A DNA stretch of 26,854 nt from an uncultured Bacilli bacterium (GTDB lineage Bacteria > Bacillota_I > Bacilli_A > RF39 > UBA660), in NCBI GenBank assembly GCA_910588025.1, contig CAJUQG010000017.1, forward strand, positions 1 to 26,854, given 5' to 3'. The translations under genes and the position numbers were made by a program. The notes below the pieces were generated by a model, which ran no database searches, was not told the origin of the DNA, and saw only the letters and a program-made list of their open reading frames with translations. Position 1 is the first letter of the stretch; the number at the start of each line of letters is the position of its first letter. Below are positions 21,515-26,854 of this stretch, one piece after another.

Positions 21515-23740
21515 TTATTCAAATTCTATTTCATTTTCTGCTTCATTATATAAATCCAATTTATTGATAACGTCAACTTCTTCTGCAAACCATTGATTAA
21601 ATGAACACATTTGAATAAAATCTCCAATTCTATTTACACCATGTAATTCTTTCAATGTAACAACCAATCCAAATTTAATATTTTCACCATCTAAAGGATT
21701 TAATCTATTTTTTGTTGTCACGCTAATCCCCCATAATGGATTATCATAAGATTTTTTATCTCGACTTCTAGTAGAAAACTTTTCTTTAATACATTTAGTA
21801 TTGTCCCATTTTCTAAATTCTCTTCTCGCTTTTTCCTCAGTTGTTAATTCACCATCTTCATCTTGTAAATCATTGTTTATTGAATCGATATTATAACTTT
21901 GATCTTCCTTTTTGTTTTTAAGACGTCCAATTTTTAATTCAAATTCAGTATTAGTATAATCTACTCCTTGATTTCTTTCACATTTTGGAAAATAACACAT
22001 AGTAGCTTTGGCAGCGAATGGATATCTTCCATTATTCATCGGAACAGGCAATTGATAATTATAAGTATCATATTTTAAGGATACACCAGAGATAACAAAT
22101 TTTATTTCATCATTTGGAGTACTAATAATGTCATTTATATTAGTTGGCACGATACCATGTCCATATCTTAATCTCTCTTCCTCACTATATTTTTCATTCC
22201 ATTTTTCACATGCATCGATTAGTATTGCTTTTGCTTCCTCTTTGGAAAAGCCCAAAATATGAATTAAATATGCAATTTTCCTCGAAATCCATGGTGCAGC
22301 ATAAGATGTTCCTTCTTTAAAATTTTCCTGTCCTGGAATACAGCAAACATTTACAGGCATTTTTTGATCTCCACCAAAATAACAAACATCAGGTTTTACA
22401 TAAAAAGATAATACCCCACCTTTTCTCGAATATGTAGTTATTTTCCCATCAATATTAACTGGATTTACAACAATAGAATTTATAGAGTCCGCTGGAGCTC
22501 CTATCTTATAATTTTTGTCTTTAATATAATCAGGCATATTTGTACCCGCTACTATAAAAATAACGTCATATCTACTTTGAATTTCATCCAAAATTGAAGC
22601 TTCTGGAGATATAAAATTTTTCTCTATTTCTTTATCAGAACCAAGTGATAAATTCCATACCTTAATATCTGGATTATCTTTTACTAATTCTTCTATTCTA
22701 GTCATAATTTTAAAAGAACTATATTTACCACTCGGGCTTAACCCAAAATGTCTTACTCTAAAATTTCCACACCCATCATCAATAAACGGATTCAAATTAG
22801 GACCATCTACAATAATTGAAGAAACTCCCGTTCCATGCTCTAAATCTTTATCATTTATAATCTCGTCTATATCACTAACCGAATCAACCCAATCTGAAAA
22901 ATATACCTTATTATTAAAAGGAGTGTCAATAACACCAATATATGGTTCGTTACTTGGTTTTTTAATGTTTCTAACCGAATCATTATTAGTATTATAGGTA
23001 TATTCAACTGGTAACTTACTTAAATCTTCTACTTCCATAGCAATTAAATATGGTGCATTTCTTAATAGCAGGTTGATTTCCTTAGGATCAAGTAATAAAG
23101 TTGTATTTCTTATTCGTTCTAACGGCACATCAATTCCTATGCTCATTAATAATTCTTTTGTATCTTTTTCTGTTTCAAATATCGAAACAATTTTTCTTTC
23201 TTCAGATAATTGGTTTGCTTCTAAGACATATATTTTGTCTATATTTGATATATCAACTACAGTTCCAACAAAATTTGATTTCGTAATGGTTAATTGATTA
23301 AAATTTAATAAATTGTCTATTGATAATAGCATATCATTAGTAATTAATCCACGTAACTCATTTTTGATGCAATCATTTATTAAATTTAACTTATTAATTG
23401 CTTTATCTATAACATCCTTATCTATGTAATAGGTAATTATATGTTTTTTACCATCTTCAGTGAACTTTGCACCAACGATTTTTTCATTTACAAATATAGA
23501 GGATACTCTTCTAGATTTCGGAACAATATCAACATATTCTATAGAAATTAATGCACCATTAATTAGTTTTTTATCTTGCCAATAATATTTACATTTCTCA
23601 AGATCTAATAATATTTTTTCAATGTGATCATTAGCTACTGTGACACCACTTTTCATTTGCTGAGGTCCAAATGATGCATTTCTTTTCTTTTGCTTAAATT
23701 GGCCTCTAAGTTTTAGCATTTTATTCATTTGCATCACCAT
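21515..23740 (-). CDS. ietS: IetS-like subtilase (S8 serine protease)
   Basis: Protein of 741 residues. The S8 catalytic triad is complete: D272 in YIGVIDTPF, H302 in EHGTGVSSI, S479 in EGTSYAAPW, with oxyanion N401 in VAGTNMPD. About 260 residues precede the catalytic domain and about 200 follow it; neither part is recognised. No signal peptide, so it acts inside the cell. This large cytoplasmic subtilase encoded right after an AAA ATPase matches the ietAS pair, first described as a plasmid stability toxin-antitoxin system in Agrobacterium and later listed among anti-phage systems. The start at 23740 overlaps the ATPase gene by 20 bp; ATG 23728 with GGTGA upstream is an alternative. Targets unknown. 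Confidence 0.82.
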   Translation of the reverse strand: MVMQMNKMLKLRGQFKQKKRNASFGPQQMKSGVTVANDHIEKILLDLEKCKYYWQDKKLINGALISIEYVDIVPKSRRVSSIFVNEKIVGAKFTEDGKKHIITYYIDKDVIDKAINKLNLINDCIKNELRGLITNDMLLSIDNLLNFNQLTITKSNFVGTVVDISNIDKIYVLEANQLSEERKIVSIFETEKDTKELLMSIGIDVPLERIRNTTLLLDPKEINLLLRNAPYLIAMEVEDLSKLPVEYTYNTNNDSVRNIKKPSNEPYIGVIDTPFNNKVYFSDWVDSVSDIDEIINDKDLEHGTGVSSIIVDGPNLNPFIDDGCGNFRVRHFGLSPSGKYSSFKIMTRIEELVKDNPDIKVWNLSLGSDKEIEKNFISPEASILDEIQSRYDVIFIVAGTNMPDYIKDKNYKIGAPADSINSIVVNPVNIDGKITTYSRKGGVLSFYVKPDVCYFGGDQKMPVNVCCIPGQENFKEGTSYAAPWISRKIAYLIHILGFSKEEAKAILIDACEKWNEKYSEEERLRYGHGIVPTNINDIISTPNDEIKFVISGVSLKYDTYNYQLPVPMNNGRYPFAAKATMCYFPKCERNQGVDYTNTEFELKIGRLKNKKEDQSYNIDSINNDLQDEDGELTTEEKARREFRKWDNTKCIKEKFSTRSRDKKSYDNPLWGISVTTKNRLNPLDGENIKFGLVVTLKELHGVNRIGDFIQMCSFNQWFAEEVDVINKLDLYNEAENEIEFE

Positions 23741-24776
23741 TTATTATTCTTGACACTGTACTCTTAGATTTACCTGTTAAAATCTCAATTTCTCTTGTTG
23801 AAAAACCTAAAAAAGATAATTTTGAAATATCAATCTGTTCAACGTTTTCTTGAAGCAATATAGTTTCATAAATTCTTTTTAAATAATCATATTCATAATC
23901 CGGATCACTAAAAGCTAAAGAAGTTCTTAGAATGTTTTTCATTTCTCCAGGATAAGGAACATTTTTATATAGATTCATTACTTTTCTAAATAGTTTACTA
24001 TTTTTTGTTACTTTCTTAAATTTAGGTAACATACTATCCAATATCATTTCAGATGTTTCAATTAATTCTTCTTTTGAATATCTGCTAAACGAAATTACTG
24101 CATCAAAACGTCTCTTTAAAGCCTTATCAATATTTTTATATAAATTAGTTGTAGCAAATATTACAACATTATCTCCTAGTTCATCTAGTTCTTTTAAAAA
24201 CGCAGTTGTGACTCTCCCCATTTCTCTTAAATCATTAGAATTTATTCTGTCTAAAGCTATAGCATCTATTTCATCAAATAAAATTAAACAATTATTAATG
24301 TTAGGAATCATTTTTATTTCATTAAATAGTTCTCCTATATTTTTCTGAGTTTGACCTAGCTTACTATCAATTATGTAATTAAAATCAACAACATATAATA
24401 TTTTATTTAAAATCCTAGAAATGTGTTTTACAGTTTCAGTTTTGCCAGTGCCTGGAGGTCCTTCAAATATAAATTTATTTATAAAATTATGTTCTTTTAA
24501 AGAATTTATTATTCCCTTTACATCATTAGTTATTGCTTTAGGTAAAGGTAATATTGTATTATCGCAACTAACCTTTTTTAAATATTTTAAGTTATATACC
24601 ACTTCTTGAGGAATAAAATAATTTGAATCAGATAATAGCGTCATTATATAATCTCCAAGTTGATTATCGTTATCATCATAAAATTCTTTAGCAATTATCA
24701 TTGCTTCAGCTCTAAAAGCAGAATCGTTATTTTCTTGATGGTATCTTATTAAATTAATTACATTTTTCTTTTTCAT
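23721..24776 (-). CDS. ietA: IetA-like AAA ATPase with C-terminal HTH
   Basis: Protein of 351 residues. AAA domain at about 100-300: Walker A EGPPGTGKT (106-113), Walker B CLILFDEID (to D171), sensor-1 VIFATTN (N211), and arginine pair ALKRRFD (R222, R223). The first 95 residues are helical and unrecognised. The last ~30 residues, SFLGFSTREIEILTGKSKSTVSRIING (321-347, read in parts), look like a homeodomain-type HTH as in recombinases and small repressors, which I do not know from standard IetA. ATG 24776 follows GAGGAG. It leads the subtilase gene by a 20-bp overlap, behind a strong promoter with two operator-like repeats. In ietAS the ATPase is thought to control the protease. Confidence 0.82.
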   Translation of the reverse strand: MKKKNVINLIRYHQENNDSAFRAEAMIIAKEFYDDNDNQLGDYIMTLLSDSNYFIPQEVVYNLKYLKKVSCDNTILPLPKAITNDVKGIINSLKEHNFINKFIFEGPPGTGKTETVKHISRILNKILYVVDFNYIIDSKLGQTQKNIGELFNEIKMIPNINNCLILFDEIDAIALDRINSNDLREMGRVTTAFLKELDELGDNVVIFATTNLYKNIDKALKRRFDAVISFSRYSKEELIETSEMILDSMLPKFKKVTKNSKLFRKVMNLYKNVPYPGEMKNILRTSLAFSDPDYEYDYLKRIYETILLQENVEQIDISKLSFLGFSTREIEILTGKSKSTVSRIINGDANE

Positions 24777-24802
24777 TATTTTTTCTCCTCACTATATTAT
24801 AT

Positions 24803-24831
24803 ATTATAACGCACTGGGACAAATAACACAA
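24803..24831 (-). promoter_or_regulatory. Promoter of the IetAS-like operon
   Basis: Minus-strand TTGTGT (24826-24831), 17-bp spacer and perfect TATAAT (24803-24808), 26 bp before the ATPase ATG. Confidence 0.72.
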
Positions 24832-24844
24832 TATATGGGACAAA
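24815..24844. repeat. Paired 9-bp direct repeats at the IetAS promoter
   Basis: TGGGACAAA occurs at 24815-24823 and again at 24836-24844, exactly 21 bp apart, i.e. two helical turns. One copy lies in the spacer, the other just upstream of the -35 box, which is the layout of a repressor bound on one DNA face. Confidence 0.65.
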
Positions 24845-24898
24845 CATTTTTAAAATAAATTATTGCATTTATAAAATTTACATGATAAAATTGATTTA

Positions 24899-24947
24899 GC
24901 TAGAAAATATTGAAGCAAATAAAAAACCACATTAGTGATTTTCTAGC
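24899..24947. repeat. 10-bp inverted repeat in the divergent region
   Basis: GCTAGAAAAT (24899-24908) and ATTTTCTAGC (24938-24947) are perfect inverted copies 29 bp apart. Inside is a small CAC/GTG hairpin with a minus-strand T-run, so it may be the relic of a terminator of a lost minus-strand gene. Confidence 0.45.
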
Positions 24948-25116
24948 AATAAATCAGAAAGTTATAAACAAGTATAACATTCCAAATATCATATATGCCA
25001 CTATACGATGTATATAGTATATCCAAAAATTCTATGAAAATCAATATTTATGTAGATTTTTGATTATACCCATTCCTTATACTGTTTGTAACTTCTAGAA
25101 AGGAGATTACAAATAT

Positions 25117-25329
25117 ATGAAAAGATTATCCGTGAAAAACGAAACCTCATCAGGATTTAATACCAAGATACACGATAATTACCTAGGAATCGATATGACT
25201 ATTAATCAAGCCGTAAAAAAAGTAGAAAATGGTTTGTATCCAAAATATCATGTTAGAACTCAATCAGAAACAGGAAAAAAATTTATAGCATCGAATCCAG
25301 ACAAAAGTAAAAATAATAATCTAGGTTAA
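25117..25329 (+). CDS. DUF3892-like small protein, 70 aa
   Basis: Protein of 70 residues from ATG 25117 with AAAGGAG about 11 nt upstream. The layout GIDMTINQAVKKVENGLYPKYHV, then GKKFIASNPDKSKNNNLG resembles DUF3892 proteins, which end in a short '...S-x-P-D-x-x-x-x-NNL' motif. Their role is unknown, though they are common on mobile elements. It is transcribed away from the IetAS-like operon and is followed by a strong terminator (25411-25438). The family is from memory, not from a search. Confidence 0.6.
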   Translation: MKRLSVKNETSSGFNTKIHDNYLGIDMTINQAVKKVENGLYPKYHVRTQSETGKKFIASNPDKSKNNNLG

Positions 25330-25372
25330 GCTAGATATGATTATTAAAAAGTGATGAATATTGTTTTATATA

Positions 25373-25394
25373 GCCAATTTGAAAATAAATTGGC
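25373..25394. repeat. Stem-loop between the DUF3892-like gene and IS30 remnant
   Basis: GCCAATTT/AAATTGGC, 8-bp perfect stem with a 6-nt loop. No T-run; possible IS30 end structure or RNA stabiliser. Confidence 0.4.
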
Positions 25395-25410
25395 CCTAAA
25401 TTGAAAAGTG

Positions 25411-25438
25411 AACCACACCACCAAGGGTGTGGTTTTTT
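25411..25438 (+). terminator. Strong terminator
   Basis: AACCACACC/GGTGTGGTT, 9-bp perfect stem with a 6-nt loop running straight into TTTT. Ends the DUF3892-like transcript and also shields the IS30 transposase start from read-through. Confidence 0.8.
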
Positions 25439-25479
25439 GATATAATAAAAGAGCCCAACCCAGCAAGGAGAGCTCATAA

Positions 25480-25620
25480 ATGAATTATAAACAATTAACA
25501 GAAAAAAAGAAAGTAGAAATTGATATTTTGTTGAAACAAGGACTATCAATGAGAAAGGTAGCAAAAATATTAGGAATCCACCATTCAACGATATCAAGGT
25601 GGATTGTCAATACTTTTTAG
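25480..25620 (+). pseudogene. IS30-family transposase, N-terminal fragment
   Basis: Opens at ATG 25480 after AAGGAG and reads MNYKQLTEKKKVEIDILLKQ followed by GLSMRKVAKILGIHHSTISRWI, the N-terminal HTH of IS30 transposases. It stops after 46 codons exactly where the left end of the IS3 element begins, and normal proteins are over 300 residues. The DNA right of the IS3 element (from 26784) may encode the next residues (NPRYKAGIYKKRK), so the IS30 was probably interrupted by the IS3. The frame is not restored by simple removal. Confidence 0.72.
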
Positions 25621-25626
25621 GACAAA

Positions 25627-26409
25627 TTAAATGTGGACAAGTTTATATTGCATTGGTGTAAGATAATCTAAAGACCCATGAATTCGATGATTATTAAACC
25701 AATTAACATAATCGAAAAGTTCTAATTCAAGTTGTTCGAAACTTTCAAATACTCTATTAAAACAGAATTCTGTTTTAAATATTTTATAAGTAGCTTCAGC
25801 TACAGCATTATCATATGGAGTTCCTTTTTTGCTAAGAGAGCGTTGAATATTAAATTTATTTAGAATTTCATCAATTATATTATTTTTAAATTCATTACCT
25901 CGATCTGAATGAAAAATGCTGACTTTATTTAAATTATATTTTATAGATTTAATAGCTTTTTCAACAATTAAAGCATCTTTATGTCGACCAGCAGAATAAC
26001 CAATTATTTCACGATTAAATAAATCGATAATTAAGCATACAAAACACCATTTATTAAGAACTCTAACATATGTAAGGTCAGTAATAACAACTTCTAATAA
26101 ATCACGATTATTAAAGTTTCTATCAACAATGTTAGGTATATTGTCATTATTAACTTTAGAATTATGATTTTTAAATTGCTTTATTGTATAATTAGAAACT
26201 AATCCATATTTATTCATTATTTTTCTAATTCGCCGTAAACTGACAATATATCCACTTTCAAATAATTTAACTTTTATTTTTCTAGAACCATAGTTATTTT
26301 TACTATCTTTAAAAATTTTAATAATCAGTTTTTCTAATTCTGAATCCATTGTTTTCTTTTTATGTTTATAATAGACTAAAGAGCGCGGAATATTTAAAAC
26401 TTTACACAT
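25627..26409 (-). CDS. IS3-family transposase OrfB (DDE catalytic domain)
   Basis: Frame of 260 residues from its first ATG; in the fused product it continues from OrfA. Catalytic residues: D in VVITDLTYVR, D in IFHSDRGNEF, E in DNAVAEATYK, the D-D-35-E triad of the rve integrase fold. The HTH_21 region precedes it (YGSRKIKVKL). Upstream of the ATG the frame is open back to the slippery site. Looks intact. Confidence 0.9.
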   Translation of the reverse strand: MCKVLNIPRSLVYYKHKKKTMDSELEKLIIKIFKDSKNNYGSRKIKVKLFESGYIVSLRRIRKIMNKYGLVSNYTIKQFKNHNSKVNNDNIPNIVDRNFNNRDLLEVVITDLTYVRVLNKWCFVCLIIDLFNREIIGYSAGRHKDALIVEKAIKSIKYNLNKVSIFHSDRGNEFKNNIIDEILNKFNIQRSLSKKGTPYDNAVAEATYKIFKTEFCFNRVFESFEQLELELFDYVNWFNNHRIHGSLDYLTPMQYKLVHI

Positions 26410-26450
26410 AGCGCTGATATTGTACTTATGTTTATTTGCTAAAATAACAT

Positions 26451-26732
26451 TTATCTTCGTCCCATTATCAGCGCAGCTTGCTTTAAAATATCGTTCTCCA
26501 TTTTAAGTTGACGATTTTCTTTTTCAAGTTCTTTATAATTTTTTTCAAGTTCACTTTTATTATCTTTTTCTTTAAAAGATCCAGTAGAATTATAATACCT
26601 AATCCATTTATATAATGCTGAATTAGAAACATGATATTCAAGTTCTATTTCTGAAGCTGATTTACCACTATTATATAGTTCTACTAACTGTTTTTTAAAA
26701 GAATCGTCAAATTTACTTTTACCTTTTTTCAT
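26451..26732 (-). CDS. IS3-family transposase OrfA (HTH, leucine zipper)
   Basis: Protein of 93 residues: HTH (FDDSFKKQLVELYNSGKSAS, then SNSALYKWI) followed by a coiled-coil/zipper (ELEKNYKELEKENRQLKMEN) and the end DILKQAALIMGRR. It binds the IS ends. ATG 26732 follows AGGAAGTGG. It carries the frameshift site for OrfAB. Confidence 0.88.
   Translation of the reverse strand: MKKGKSKFDDSFKKQLVELYNSGKSASEIELEYHVSNSALYKWIRYYNSTGSFKEKDNKSELEKNYKELEKENRQLKMENDILKQAALIMGRR
26481..26487 (-). promoter_or_regulatory. Programmed -1 frameshift heptamer T TTA AAG
   Basis: In OrfA's frame the codons ATT TTA AAG give X XXY YYZ (T TTA AAG). A -1 slip here enters the OrfB frame, which is open to orfB's first ATG without a stop. 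This is the standard way IS3 elements make OrfAB transposase. Confidence 0.65.
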
Positions 26733-26783
26733 AATCCACTTCCTTTCTTTTTATTTTATCATGTCCACATTTTTTCTGTCTAA

Positions 26784-26854
26784 CTTATTGTATCCAATCC
26801 AAGGTATAAAGCAGGAATATACAAAAAGAGAAAAATAGATATCAATAAAAAATA
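26784..26854 (+). pseudogene. Possible continuation of the interrupted IS30 transposase
   Basis: One plus-strand frame reads LIVSNPRYKAGIYKKRKIDI and then NKK, Lys-rich and compatible with the IS30 segment just after the HTH. The window ends before this can be confirmed. Confidence 0.35.

Larger units (their letters stand above)
24777..25116. other. 340-bp intergenic region of divergent genes
   Basis: No gene. Holds the IetAS promoter and repeats (24803-24844), a 10-bp inverted repeat (24899-24947), a small ACTATA/TATAGT dyad near 24999-25017, and the leader of the DUF3892-like gene. Otherwise AT-rich. Confidence 0.6.
25618..26783 (-). mobile_element. IS3-family insertion sequence, about 1.17 kb
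   Basis: Contains orfA and orfB on the minus strand, flanked by imperfect inverted repeats at 25618-25641 and 26760-26783 that share GACA and AAATGTGGACA (18-19 of 24 positions by eye). The orfB stop lies inside the left repeat. An ACTT occurs on both outer sides but is not symmetrically placed, so the target duplication is not settled and the ends may be off by a few bases. Confidence 0.8.

Noticed and set aside
25331..25597. Minus-strand 88-codon frame
   Set aside because: Antisense to the IS30 fragment and its terminator, with no ribosome-binding site.

Overview
The window is AT-rich DNA with Shine-Dalgarno sites resembling GGAGG, sigma-A-type promoters, short intrinsic terminators, and a mix of ATG, GTG and TTG starts. 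Together with CwlJ-, PdaA- and LysM-amidase-like wall enzymes, this points to a low-GC Bacillota, probably an anaerobic or gut member of the Bacilli/Erysipelotrichia/Clostridia range. I cannot place it to genus. UGA is a normal stop: several intact genes end in TGA, two of them inside ATGA start/stop overlaps, and the only Trp tRNA seen reads UGG.

Layout. (1) 1-4.3 kb: a DUF6709-like membrane protein, an intergenic stretch with two tandem hairpins, a small membrane protein, then a tight three-gene operon on the minus strand: IbrA-like PAPS-reductase/PP-loop ATPase, GNAT acetyltransferase, and IbrB-like ParB-fold protein. (2) 4.5-10.3 kb: a PdaA-like polysaccharide deacetylase, a TetR regulator divergent from an MMPL (RND-like) exporter, a secreted coiled-coil partner translationally coupled to the exporter, and a small unknown protein. 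(3) 10.4-13.7 kb: a MazG-like protein coupled to a radical SAM enzyme, with a LysR regulator and a phage-type (RinA/ArpU-like) HTH regulator upstream. (4) 13.8-17.6 kb: a decaying stretch with a sugar/aminoglycoside-type kinase carrying four lesions, a family-2 glycosyltransferase with one in-frame TGA, traces of another broken gene, a small intact gene, tRNA-Trp, and an HNH endonuclease gene with an in-frame TGA. (5) 17.6-19.2 kb: a CwlJ-like hydrolase, then the C-terminal half of a LysM amidase whose N-terminal half is missing. (6) 19.2 kb to the end: a mobile element. A large serine recombinase sits directly against the broken amidase, so the amidase is probably its integration target. It is followed by a 31-codon ORF with its ribosome-binding site inside a dyad, an IetA/IetS-like AAA ATPase plus subtilase pair (the ietAS class of anti-phage systems), a DUF3892-like small protein, and an IS30 transposase remnant interrupted by an IS3-family element. 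The far end of the mobile element is not in the window.

The most interesting parts are the IetAS-like pair, whose ATPase ends in a predicted DNA-binding helix-turn-helix and whose promoter carries two identical 9-bp repeats exactly 21 bp apart; the IbrA-GNAT-IbrB cassette; the radical SAM-MazG pair; and the cluster of in-frame TGA codons around tRNA-Trp. All functional names come from reading motifs by eye. No database search was run.
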